A program made the position numbers and the translations under genes. This document shows positions 33,206 through 41,991 of a stretch of DNA of 64,000 nucleotides, piece after piece; within the stretch, counting starts at the first letter, position 1, and each line of letters starts with the position of its first letter. The notes under the pieces are model-generated. The model ran no database searches. It saw only the letters and a list, made by a program, of their open reading frames with translations, and was not told where the DNA came from. The stretch is from positions 70,311 through 134,310 of the forward strand of contig JBCBSZ010000005.1 of assembly GCA_039818945.1 (NCBI GenBank), written 5' to 3'. Source of the DNA: JBCBSZ01 sp039818945. GTDB lineage: Bacteria; Actinomycetota; Acidimicrobiia; Acidimicrobiales; Poriferisodalaceae.

Positions 33206-34091
33206 CGGCATCGAGCTGGTCATCGAGGCACGCCGCCGGATGATCACCGACACGATGGCGGTCGCGCGCACGCTGCCATTCCGCATGCGGCGCAACGTCG
33301 GACCCTTCGTGTTCGTCGACACGATGGGCCCGGTCCGCTTCGAGCCCGGCGACGTGTTCGACGTCGAGCCGCACCCCCACATCGGCCTCGCCACGATCAC
33401 CCTGCTGCTCGAGGGCCAGGTCCTGCACCGCGACTCGATCGGCTCGGTCCAGCTCGTCCGTCCAGGTGAGGTCAACTGGATGACCGCGGGGCGGGGCATC
33501 GCGCACTCGGAGCGCACGCCGCCCGAGCAGCGCGACGTCGAGCGCTCGATGTTCGGGCTGCAGACGTGGGTCGCCCTCCCGTTGGCCGACGAGGAGTGCG
33601 ACCCGTCGTTCGAGCATCGATCCGCCGACGAGCTGCCCGTGTGGACCGACGGCGGCGCGCAGATCGCGCTCCTGGTCGGTGACCTCGACGGGCACCGCTC
33701 GCCGGTCGACGTGCGGTCGCGGCTGGTCGAGGCGAGCGTCGAGCTCGCTCCGGGTGCCAGCTGGACCGCGCCCACCGACCACGTGGAGCGGGCGGTGCAG
33801 CTCATGCGCGGCGCGGTCGACATCGACGGTCGGCGCTTCGACGCCGGTGAGCTCGTGGTGCTGCGCGAGGGCGCGCCGGTGACCGTCTCCTCCGTCGGCG
33901 GCCCGGCGACGATCGTGCTGCTCGGCGGCGACCCGCTCGACGGCCCGAGGACGATCCGCTGGAACTTCGTGTCGAGCGATCCCGCCCGGATCGAGCGGGC
34001 CGCCGAGGACTGGCGTGCAGGCCGGTTCCCCGCCGTGCCCGGCGACGACGGCTACGTCCCCCTGCCCGACGGCTGGGGCACGCTCGGCTGA
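33198..34091 (+). CDS. Pirin family protein
   Basis: 297 residues, a bicupin. The N-terminal cupin carries RNVGPFVFVDTMGP, the metal-binding HPHIGLATIT and HRDSIGS, and NWMTAGRGIAHSE, giving three His and one Glu. The C-terminal cupin is less conserved. Pirins act as quercetinases or redox-linked regulators. It overlaps the CoA-transferase by 8 nt, the longest same-strand overlap in this operon. The gene ends 28 nt from the convergent TIR gene. Confidence 0.87.
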   Translation: MADGIELVIEARRRMITDTMAVARTLPFRMRRNVGPFVFVDTMGPVRFEPGDVFDVEPHPHIGLATITLLLEGQVLHRDSIGSVQLVRPGEVNWMTAGRGIAHSERTPPEQRDVERSMFGLQTWVALPLADEECDPSFEHRSADELPVWTDGGAQIALLVGDLDGHRSPVDVRSRLVEASVELAPGASWTAPTDHVERAVQLMRGAVDIDGRRFDAGELVVLREGAPVTVSSVGGPATIVLLGGDPLDGPRTIRWNFVSSDPARIERAAEDWRAGRFPAVPGDDGYVPLPDGWGTLG

Positions 34092-34094
34092 ACG

Positions 34095-34110
34095 GCTCCG
34101 GCGGCGGAGC
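34095..34110. terminator. Hairpin between pirin and TIR-WD40 genes
   Basis: GCTCCG-GCGG-CGGAGC gives a 6-bp stem with a 4-base loop, followed on the plus strand by TTGCTGCTGT. It sits in the gap between two convergent stops and could end either transcript. Confidence 0.4.
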
Positions 34111-34119
34111 TTGCTGCTG

Positions 34120-37100
34120 TCACTCTGCGGGCAGCTCGAGGTGCAGGAAGTGGACCTGCCCGTTCTCGTCGCCGGCCACGATGCGATGGTCGACGGCCAA
34201 CGACATCACCCAGCCCTCCGCGGTGAAGGTGCAGACGGCTGCCGGCGTCACGAGATCCCACAGCGTGACGGTCTTGTCGTCGCTCGCTGTGACGGCGTGG
34301 GAGCCGTCCTGGGTGAACGCGACGGCGCGCACCCAGTCGGTGTGACCGTCGAGCACGAGGAGGTCCTCTCCGGTCGTGAGGTCCCAGATCCGGGCCAGGT
34401 GGTCGGCATCGCCGGTGATGGCACGGTTTCCGTCCTGGCTGATCGCAACGGCGTTCACGCCGTTGGTGTGGCCGACGAGCTCGCCGAGCTGCGCGAAGTT
34501 GTCGAGATCCCAGATGCGGGCGGTGTGGTCGTCGCTGGCGGTGATGGCGCGCTGCCCGTCCGGCGTGATGGCGACGCCGTTGACCCGGTCGAGATGGCCG
34601 ACGAGGTGCCCGCGCGGGGAGTCGATGACGAGCTCCCAGCTGGTGGCGGTTCCGTCCGAGGCCCCCGTGACCGCCGTCCATCCGTCGGGCTCCACCGCGA
34701 TCGCCTCGATCCAGCTGTCGAGATCGAGGACAGCGCCGATCTCAGTGCCGGTCGCGAGGTCCCACGTGCGAAGTGAGCGGTCGCCGCTCACGGACAGGGC
34801 GCGCTCGTGGTCGTGTGTGATGGCGACGCCGGTCACCCATCCCGAGTGGCGACCCTCGTGGCCCCGCCCGACGTCGTCGCTCAGGTCCCAGACCCGGACC
34901 GTCTCATCGTCGCCCGACGTGACCACCTGTCGTTGATCCGCGGCGACGACGATCTCCGTGACCGCGCCGGTGTGTCCCTCGAGCTCACCGATCCGTTCAC
35001 CGGTGGCCAGGTCCCAGATCCACATCGCCCGGTAGCTCGATCCGGTGATCACGTTGCGGCCGTCCGGCGTGATCGTCACGGCTCTGACCCGCGTGTAGTG
35101 GCCCTCGAGTTCCCCGACCTGGTGGTGGCCCGCGAGATCCCAGATCCGTGCTCGTTGGTCTCCTCCGACCGTGACGGCCCGCCCGCCTTGCGGCGAGATC
35201 GCGATGGCGTCGACCGCCCCGAGGTGGCCACCGAACCGGGCGACGGGTATACCAAGCGGCAGGCTCCACATCTGCATCGTGCCGTCGTCTCCGGCGCTGA
35301 GGCCAGCCTGGCCGTCGGGAGTCACGGCGACAGCGTTGACGGCGTCGTGATGACCCTCGAACCTCGCGACCTCCACGCGGGTCGCCAGGTCCCAGATGCG
35401 GACCGTGTGATCGTCGCTGCCCGTGACCGCATGCCGACCCGATGGGGTGACGGCGACGGAGCGCACAGCCGCTCGGTGTCCGTCGAGTCGTGCGACGGTC
35501 GCCTCTGCGGCCAGGTTCCAGACGAGCACCTCTCCGTCGCCGTCGCCGGTGAGCACTTCCTGCCCGTCCGGTGTGATCGCCACCGCCCAGATCCGGGCGC
35601 TGTGGCCCGTCAGTCGAGTGACAGCGGTGCCCGTCGACAGGTCCCAGACGCACGCTGTGGTGTCGTCGCCGGCCGAGACGGCGTGGCGCGCGTCCGGTGT
35701 TACCGCCACGTCGTTCACGGCGCCACGGTGTCCCTGGAGCGTCAACCGCTCGCCGACACCGGGTGGGCGCAGGGTCGGTGTGAGCGGCCGGAGCCAGGGT
35801 CCGCTCGCCGCACGGTCGATCGCGGCGCAGAGGGTTCGGATGCCCGGGCGGTCGATTCCGCCGAGGCGTCCGAGGAGCTGGCTCGGCAGCTGAGCGGGGT
35901 CGACCCCGATGACGTGCGCCGACTTCCGGAGGGCGGCCCCGACGTCGCTCACGTCGGGGTCGTGGGGTTCGGCGTCGTAGTCCTCGATGAGCGCGGTGAT
36001 GTCGGTCGCCGCGAGCTTCGTTCGCATCCACGCCGGATCGAGCAGCAGCTGGCGGAGCCGGTCGGTCGCCCCGGCTTCGCTGATGTGGTATCCGAGCCGC
36101 TCCCAGACGTAGCGCTCGTCCTGACCGATCCGTGGCAGTTCGGTCCCCGCCGGCCAGTAGGCGTCGACCAGCGCGAGGTGGACCGACCGGAGGTCGGTCG
36201 CCGCGAGGCGGAGGAAGTCGTGCTGGAGGTCGTGGAAGCTGACGCCGCCGTCGTCCGGGTTGACGTAGAGGAGCGCGCGCTGATCGAACCGCTCCAGGAG
36301 CTCGCCGGCCGCCGTCGGCGAGATGCCACCCGTGCGGGCCCAGAGACGCTCGATGACCGATCGTGGGACGTGCACGTCCTCGGGGAACACCGCCAGCTCG
36401 ATCAGCCGCTGCTGATCGTCCTCGTCGAGCGCATCGATCCCGAGCTGGATGGACGCGAAGACGTCGCCGTACGGATGATCGAGGTAGTCGAGCCGGCCGG
36501 CCTGTAGCTGGCCGACGAGCTCGTGCCATCCGGCACCTTCGGCGATGAGCGCACCGGCGACGGAGATGGCGAGCGGGAGGTGGCCGGCCTCCTCGATGAG
36601 CACATCCGCCGAGTCGGGGAGCGTCGCAGGGTCGCCGCCCACCCACCGTGCGAGCAGGTCGCGGGCGGCGCCGTCGCCGAGGACGTCGAGGCGCGCCTCG
36701 GCGGCTCCGACGTCGCTGACCACCTGGCGGTCCCGAGTCGTCAGGAGCAGCCGCGACTCCGAGGCGAGGACGTCGAAGGCCGCGGTGTGCTGCGTCGACC
36801 AGACGTCGTCGAGGACGAGGAGCGAACGGCGGGCGGCGAAGGCGGATCGAAGCGTCTCGACGCCGTTACGGACGGAATCGACCGTGATGTCGCTCCCGGT
36901 CAGCTGCCTCGCCAGCTCGGCCTGGAGATCCAGGAGCTTGGGCGCCTGCCCGATGGTCACCCAGAAGATGCCGTCCGGGAAGGCACGCCGGATGGGCTCC
37001 TGGTGCACCACATCGATGGCGAGCACCGACTTGCCGATGCCGCCCTGGCCGTGGACACCGACTCGACTGGCGCCGGTGACGCCGACGGCGAACGTCTCGC

Positions 37101-37731
37101 CCAGTAACGCGGCGACGACGCGTTCGCGGTCCTCGAGCCGGGGGACGAAGTTCGGGCGTTGGGCCGGAACCCCGTGCAACGGCGCGAGCGTTGTTCCCGT
37201 CGCCGCGACGGTGTCGACGACGGACGGGCCCAGCGCGAACCGCGCAACCGGCGCAACGTCGGGCCGGTCGGCGTCCTCGTCGGTCCGAGCCGCAGCGTCT
37301 CGGATGATGTGGGCGAGCTTCACGAGCGCTTTGTTCCGCTTGGCCTTCCGCAGCTGGTCGAGCGGCTGGTCCGGTGACCGTGCCCACTGCAGGTCGTCGA
37401 GACCGAGGGCGTCGTGGGTAGCGGCGCTGACGGGCACGGCCACGAGCACCGCTTCGCCAGCGTCGGCAGCGGCCCGCATCGCCGGCAGCTCGGTCTCGAC
37501 GATGAAGTCCGAGTTGATGAAGTCCTGCGTGATGAGCGCGACGGCGACGCCGGTCCGATCGAGCGCCTCGGTGATCTCGCGGTGCCAGTCGGATCCGACC
37601 GGGATGTACGGGTCGGCCCAGACCTCGAGCTGGCCTGATCGCTCGTAGGGCTTCAGGAAGGTCTGGAGGTCCTCCAGCCACTTGCGGTCCTCGTGCGCGT
37701 AGCTGACGAACACCAGATCGCGCTCGCTCAT
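34120..37731 (-). CDS. TIR - NB-ARC - WD40 protein (APAF1-like STAND ATPase)
   Basis: 1203 residues. Residues 5-145 are a TIR domain (LVFVSYAHEDRKWLEDLQTFL; a candidate catalytic Glu in the VETELPA segment at 79-81). The NB-ARC ATPase follows: P-loop GQGGIGKS 228-235, Walker B LLVLDDVW 304-311, LLLTTRDR 328-334, GHLPLAIS 383-390, and FHDLQHDFL 499-507, matching the MHD position of APAF1. Residues 662-1203 hold twelve clear WD40 repeats plus a degenerate thirteenth. The likely model is ligand binding to the propellers, oligomerisation, and TIR NAD cleavage. It is last in a four-gene minus-strand run. Confidence 0.9.
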   Translation of the reverse strand: MSERDLVFVSYAHEDRKWLEDLQTFLKPYERSGQLEVWADPYIPVGSDWHREITEALDRTGVAVALITQDFINSDFIVETELPAMRAAADAGEAVLVAVPVSAATHDALGLDDLQWARSPDQPLDQLRKAKRNKALVKLAHIIRDAAARTDEDADRPDVAPVARFALGPSVVDTVAATGTTLAPLHGVPAQRPNFVPRLEDRERVVAALLGETFAVGVTGASRVGVHGQGGIGKSVLAIDVVHQEPIRRAFPDGIFWVTIGQAPKLLDLQAELARQLTGSDITVDSVRNGVETLRSAFAARRSLLVLDDVWSTQHTAAFDVLASESRLLLTTRDRQVVSDVGAAEARLDVLGDGAARDLLARWVGGDPATLPDSADVLIEEAGHLPLAISVAGALIAEGAGWHELVGQLQAGRLDYLDHPYGDVFASIQLGIDALDEDDQQRLIELAVFPEDVHVPRSVIERLWARTGGISPTAAGELLERFDQRALLYVNPDDGGVSFHDLQHDFLRLAATDLRSVHLALVDAYWPAGTELPRIGQDERYVWERLGYHISEAGATDRLRQLLLDPAWMRTKLAATDITALIEDYDAEPHDPDVSDVGAALRKSAHVIGVDPAQLPSQLLGRLGGIDRPGIRTLCAAIDRAASGPWLRPLTPTLRPPGVGERLTLQGHRGAVNDVAVTPDARHAVSAGDDTTACVWDLSTGTAVTRLTGHSARIWAVAITPDGQEVLTGDGDGEVLVWNLAAEATVARLDGHRAAVRSVAVTPSGRHAVTGSDDHTVRIWDLATRVEVARFEGHHDAVNAVAVTPDGQAGLSAGDDGTMQMWSLPLGIPVARFGGHLGAVDAIAISPQGGRAVTVGGDQRARIWDLAGHHQVGELEGHYTRVRAVTITPDGRNVITGSSYRAMWIWDLATGERIGELEGHTGAVTEIVVAADQRQVVTSGDDETVRVWDLSDDVGRGHEGRHSGWVTGVAITHDHERALSVSGDRSLRTWDLATGTEIGAVLDLDSWIEAIAVEPDGWTAVTGASDGTATSWELVIDSPRGHLVGHLDRVNGVAITPDGQRAITASDDHTARIWDLDNFAQLGELVGHTNGVNAVAISQDGNRAITGDADHLARIWDLTTGEDLLVLDGHTDWVRAVAFTQDGSHAVTASDDKTVTLWDLVTPAAVCTFTAEGWVMSLAVDHRIVAGDENGQVHFLHLELPAE

Positions 37732-37748
37732 CGCCCCGTCCCCCACAC
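37728..37748 (-). CDS. Candidate leaderless 6-codon leader ORF of the TIR-WD40 gene
   Basis: GTG at 37748 starts a six-residue frame (Met-Trp-Gly-Thr-Gly-Arg) whose TGA overlaps the ATG of the TIR gene by 4 nt (ATGA). TAGGCT lies eight bases upstream, so a transcript starting there would be leaderless at this GTG, and ribosomes ending on the mini-ORF could restart on the TIR gene. No good ribosome binding site is seen for the TIR ATG. Short frames arise by chance, so confidence is low. Confidence 0.3.
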   Translation of the reverse strand: MWGTGR

Positions 37749-37756
37749 GTCGGGGC

Positions 37757-37762
37757 AGCCTA
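37757..37762 (-). promoter_or_regulatory. -10 element before the TIR-WD40 gene
   Basis: TAGGCT; its first three bases are the stop codon of the glucosidase gene. It gives the TIR gene a possible promoter of its own inside the operon. Confidence 0.35.
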
Positions 37763-40450
37763 TTCGCGCGCCTCGCCCTCGCTCGGCGACGACGGCGGGT
37801 CGAGCAGCAGATCGACGACCAGGGCGGTCCAGCCGGTCTGGTGCATCGCCCCCAGCCCACGTCCGTCGTCGCCGTGGAAGTACTCGAAGAACAGCAGCTG
37901 GTCCCTCCACGCGGGGTCGGTCCGGAAGAGGTCGAGCTCGCCGTCCACCGGTCGGGCGCCGTCAGGCCCGGGCAGCCAGATCGAGATGAGCCGGTCGGCG
38001 AGGTCCTGGGCGACGAGGCGCAGCGTGGTCCGCCGACCCGAACCGGTCGGGAACTCGACGGTGTAGCCGTCGCCGAGCGAGGCGTGGAAGCGCAGCAGCG
38101 ACCGGATGACGAGGTAGTTGACCGGGAACCACACCGGGCCGCGCCAGTTCGAGTTGCCGCCGTACATCGGGGTCCGCGACTCCGCCGGCACGTACTCGAT
38201 GCTCTCGCCCGGCACACCCGGGACCCGGTACGGCGCCTCGTGCCGCTTGGACAGCGATCGGAGCCCGTGCGGTGAGAGGAAGGCGGCCTCGTCGAGGAAG
38301 GCCGACAGCGCGGTGGCGAGCTGGTCCGGCGAGACCACCGACAGCAGGACGCGCCGCTCGTCGCCCACGAGACGGACGCAGGTGGGTGTCGGCTCGGCCG
38401 CAGCCGCCTCGGCGTCGAGCAGACGGGCGATCTGCTTCCGCAGCTTCTGCTCGCGCTCGATGATCGCGGCCGGCAGCTCCACCGCGGAGATGACCGGGAA
38501 CGCGCCGACGAGCGACTGGACCTTCACCGGGGTCACGTCGCCGGTGTCGCTGATGATCCGGTCGTAGTAGAAGCCGTCGTCCGGGTCGTACATGCCGGAC
38601 TCCTCGAGGGCGTCGGTGATCAGCACGAACTGCTCGGCGAACTTCACCGCCATGTCCTCGTAGACCTCGTTGTGCTCGGCGAGGGCGATCGCCATCACCA
38701 ACATCGACAGCGAGTAGCTGGCCATCCAGCCGGTGCCGTCGGCCTGCTCGAGGCGGATGCCGGGCGGGAGGTCGGAGCGATCGATCGGGCTGATGTTGTC
38801 GAGACCGAGGAAGCCGCCCCCGAAGAGGTGGTTGCCGTCCGGATCCTGACGGTTCAGCCACCACGTGAAGTTCAACAGCAGCTTCTGGAAGACGCGCTCG
38901 AGGAAGGCGACGTCCTGGCCGCCGTCGATCAGGAACACCCGGATCGCCGCGAAGGCGTGCACGGGCGGGTTGACGTCGTCGAAGTTCCACTCGTAGGCCG
39001 GCAGGGCGCCGTTCGGGTGCAGGAACCACTCCCGCAGGAGCACGACGATCTGGTACTTCGCGAACGCCGGGTCGAGGTGGGCCCACGGGATGGCGTGGAA
39101 GGCCAGGTCCCACGCCGCGAACCACGGGTACTCCCAGGGGTCCGGCATGGACAGCACGTCGAAGGCGTCGAGATGATCCCACCCGACGTTGCGGCCGTGC
39201 GGGTGGCCGGGTGGCGGTGGCGGTTGTCCCGGGTCGCCGTCGATCCATCGACGGACCCGGTACGGGTAGAGCTGCTTGCCCCACACGAGCCCGGCGCTGG
39301 CCTGTCGCACGATCTGCATCCGCTCGGCGTCGAGGCCGGGAGCGAGGGCGTCGTAGAACTCGTCGGCATCGGCCTGTCGCTGCGCCAGCACCTCGTCGAA
39401 CGGTCCGCCCCACCAGCGGGGCGCCTCCGGCGACGGCTCGCCGTCGGGGCGATGGAGCCGCAGCCTGAGCTCGACCCGGTCGCCGGCCGGGACGTCGAGG
39501 TGGTACCACCAGGCGGCCTTGGTGCCGCGTCCGGCGGGGTTCACCGTCGGCTCGCCCGACACGACGTGATCGTTGATGCCGTCCTTGGGGAACGCGGAGA
39601 TGGGTGGGCTCCCGTAGAGCCGGGCCGTGTTGGTCTCGTTGTCGCAGAAGAGGGCGGTCGGCGCCACCGATCCCGGTCCCGGCGCCGCCTCGAGCCGGTA
39701 GCCGCGCAGGCGGGGGTGGTCGACCACGAGCGCGTCGCCGGCGGTGGAGAGCGAGGGTCGGTCGTCCGACCCCGACCAGCTCCAGGTGTTCCGGAACCAC
39801 AGCGTGGGCAGGACGTCGATGGTCGCGGGCTCGTCGCCGTGGTTCTCGATCGTGATCGAGGCGAGGAGCTCGTTCGGCGACGCCTTGGCGTAGGTCACCT
39901 CCACGATCCAGTAGCGGCCGTCGTCGAAGATGCCGGTGTCGATCAGCTCGAACTCGGGTTGGTCACGGTCGCGGCGACGGTTCTCGTCGACGAGCTGCTC
40001 GTAGGGGAACGCGGCCTGGGGGTAGTGGTAGCGCCAGCGCAACAGGGCGTGGCTGGGCAGGGCATCGGAGTACCACCAGTACTCCTTGGCGTCCTCGCCG
40101 TGGTTGCCCTGCGGGCCGGTGAGGCCGAACATCCGCTCCTTGAGCATGGTGTCCGAGCCGTTCCACAGCGCGAGCGACAGGCACAGCTCCTGGCGGAGGT
40201 CGGAGATGCCGGCCATGCCGTCCTCGTTCCACCGGTACGTGCGAGAGCGGGCGTGGTCGTGGGGGAACGAGGCCCAGGCGTCGCCGTCCTCGCTGTAGTC
40301 CTCTCGGACCGTGCCCCAGGCCCGTTCGGCGAGGTACGGCCCCCACTCGTACCAGGGGTTGGCCGCGAAGAGGTCGTCCTCGGCCCGGCCGGTCGCCTCC
40401 GCGAGACGGCGGTGCTCCGCGGTGCGGGGTGGCTCGGGGCGGTCGGTCAC
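37760..40450 (-). CDS. GH63/MGH1-like glucosidase
   Basis: 896 residues, the standard length of a bacterial family often annotated simply as glucosidase. The N-terminal beta-sandwich region has ANPWYEWGPYLAERAWGTVREDYS; the (alpha/alpha)6 barrel has AWDLAFHAIPWAHLDP (likely general acid Asp), then NSNWRGPVWFPVNYLVI and LFFEYFHGDDGRG (likely general base Glu). It resembles mannosyl-oligosaccharide glucosidases and probably acts on an alpha-glucoside such as glucosylglycerate or trehalose-like sugars. No signal peptide is seen. The GTG start overlaps the MFS stop by 4 nt. Confidence 0.87.
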   Translation of the reverse strand: MTDRPEPPRTAEHRRLAEATGRAEDDLFAANPWYEWGPYLAERAWGTVREDYSEDGDAWASFPHDHARSRTYRWNEDGMAGISDLRQELCLSLALWNGSDTMLKERMFGLTGPQGNHGEDAKEYWWYSDALPSHALLRWRYHYPQAAFPYEQLVDENRRRDRDQPEFELIDTGIFDDGRYWIVEVTYAKASPNELLASITIENHGDEPATIDVLPTLWFRNTWSWSGSDDRPSLSTAGDALVVDHPRLRGYRLEAAPGPGSVAPTALFCDNETNTARLYGSPPISAFPKDGINDHVVSGEPTVNPAGRGTKAAWWYHLDVPAGDRVELRLRLHRPDGEPSPEAPRWWGGPFDEVLAQRQADADEFYDALAPGLDAERMQIVRQASAGLVWGKQLYPYRVRRWIDGDPGQPPPPPGHPHGRNVGWDHLDAFDVLSMPDPWEYPWFAAWDLAFHAIPWAHLDPAFAKYQIVVLLREWFLHPNGALPAYEWNFDDVNPPVHAFAAIRVFLIDGGQDVAFLERVFQKLLLNFTWWLNRQDPDGNHLFGGGFLGLDNISPIDRSDLPPGIRLEQADGTGWMASYSLSMLVMAIALAEHNEVYEDMAVKFAEQFVLITDALEESGMYDPDDGFYYDRIISDTGDVTPVKVQSLVGAFPVISAVELPAAIIEREQKLRKQIARLLDAEAAAAEPTPTCVRLVGDERRVLLSVVSPDQLATALSAFLDEAAFLSPHGLRSLSKRHEAPYRVPGVPGESIEYVPAESRTPMYGGNSNWRGPVWFPVNYLVIRSLLRFHASLGDGYTVEFPTGSGRRTTLRLVAQDLADRLISIWLPGPDGARPVDGELDLFRTDPAWRDQLLFFEYFHGDDGRGLGAMHQTGWTALVVDLLLDPPSSPSEGEARE

Positions 40451-41991
40451 GGTGCTCCCTCGATCTCGTCGGCGGGCTGGGCGGTCGGTGCGGGTCGAGC
40501 GATCGTGCGCCGGATCGTCAGCGCGAGCAGCACGCCGAGGGCGGCGACGAACCCGGCGGCGAGGAAGGTCTCGCCCAGGGCCTCGGTGGTGATCTCGATC
40601 GACGCCGCCTCGGCGGCGTCCTCGTACTCGTCGGAGCCGAGCGGTGGCAGCTCGATCCCGGCCCGGAGCTCCTCGAAGCGGCGCAGCCCCCAGGCCGTGA
40701 GCCCGGCCAGACCGATGCTGAAGCCGAGGAGGCGGAACAGGATGACCAAACTGGCCGCAGCCCCCCGACGCTCGGGGGGTGCGGCGTCGACGACGATCGC
40801 GCTCGTCGGGGCGATGACGAACCCGATGCCGGCGCCGACGACCGCCAGCAGCACTGCCATCGACCACGGCGAGGTGTCGGGCGTCCAGCGAGTCCCCATC
40901 GCGATCAACCCGACGGCGGCGAGCACGAGCCCGGCGACGATCGGCGGCCGGTACCAGGTCCGCTCGGTCACGAGGCCGCCGAGATAGGACGTGACGGCCA
41001 TCGCCGCCGTCAGCGCGGTGAGCGTCCACCCGGCGATGACCGCCCCCCGCTCGATGTCGCCCTCGACCACGTTGATGAACAGCGGGACGTCGACGAGCGC
41101 GATCACCAGCGCCGCGCCCGTGACGAGGTTGATCGCGACCGCCGCACCGACCCCTCGACCACCCAGCGATCGCAGGCCGAGCAGGGGCTCGGGGGCGACC
41201 CGCTCCCGCCACACCATGCCGGCGAGCGCGACGGCCGCCACGGCGTAGAGCCACGGCCCGACGATGCCGCCGTCGTCGTCGCCGGTCAGCTGATCGAGGC
41301 CGGTGACGCTCTGGATGCGGGCCTCGTCGAGCAGTGCGACGTCGAGCGCGACGAGGCCGACGGTGAGGAGCACGGCGCCCGGCCAGTCGATGCGACTGCC
41401 CTCGTGACGACCGGGTTCGAGCACCAGCCAGCCGACGACGATCCCAGCGATGGCCAGCGGCACGTTGAGGTGGAACTGCCACTCCCACGACAGGTAGCGG
41501 ACGAGGATCGCGCCGTAGAGCGGGCCCCACACCCAACCCAGCGTCTCGACCGCGCCGAGGAGTCCGAGGCCTCGGAGGCGGGCGCCGCCCTCGTAGCGGT
41601 CGCTCACGACGGCCAGCCCCAGCGGGACGAGCGCGCCGCCTCCGACGGCGGTGAGGACCCGCCCGACGAGCAGGGTCGACAGGTCGTCGGCCATCGGGAC
41701 CACGATCGAGCCGGCGGCGAAGATCACCATGCTGGCGACGAACACGGCGCGACGGCCCACGACGTCGCTGATCCGGCCGGCGAGCGGCATCACCGCGACG
41801 TAGGCGATCAGGTAGACGTTGACGATCCACGCGGCGTCGTCGAGGTCGTCGGGGACGACCAGGCCGAGGTCGCCGATGATCGGCCGCAGCATCGTGGCGA
41901 CGACCATCAGGTCGTCGGCGGCGACGAAGGTGCCGAACGCGACGACCCAGAGCGCGGCGCTCGGGCGGCGCCGCCACGGGACGTCGGTCAT
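40447..41991 (-). CDS. MFS transporter, DHA2-like (14 TM)
   Basis: 514 residues with about fourteen membrane segments. LAGRISDVVGRRAVFVAS is motif A, GRVLTAVGGGALVPLGLAVVSDR motif B, and WVWGPLYGAILV the antiporter motif C with the usual GP turn, so a proton-coupled drug or metabolite exporter is likely. The N-terminus has an unusual DDLMVVATMLRPI where DHA2 pumps usually read a D-x-T-I-V-N variant. It is coupled to the genes on both sides by 4-nt overlaps. Confidence 0.87.
   Translation of the reverse strand: MTDVPWRRRPSAALWVVAFGTFVAADDLMVVATMLRPIIGDLGLVVPDDLDDAAWIVNVYLIAYVAVMPLAGRISDVVGRRAVFVASMVIFAAGSIVVPMADDLSTLLVGRVLTAVGGGALVPLGLAVVSDRYEGGARLRGLGLLGAVETLGWVWGPLYGAILVRYLSWEWQFHLNVPLAIAGIVVGWLVLEPGRHEGSRIDWPGAVLLTVGLVALDVALLDEARIQSVTGLDQLTGDDDGGIVGPWLYAVAAVALAGMVWRERVAPEPLLGLRSLGGRGVGAAVAINLVTGAALVIALVDVPLFINVVEGDIERGAVIAGWTLTALTAAMAVTSYLGGLVTERTWYRPPIVAGLVLAAVGLIAMGTRWTPDTSPWSMAVLLAVVGAGIGFVIAPTSAIVVDAAPPERRGAAASLVILFRLLGFSIGLAGLTAWGLRRFEELRAGIELPPLGSDEYEDAAEAASIEITTEALGETFLAAGFVAALGVLLALTIRRTIARPAPTAQPADEIEGAP

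Noticed and set aside
37732..38217. Extension of the TIR-WD40 gene into the glucosidase
   Set aside because: The extension is another frame of the glucosidase gene, and TIR domains begin at the SERDLVFVSYAHED segment.
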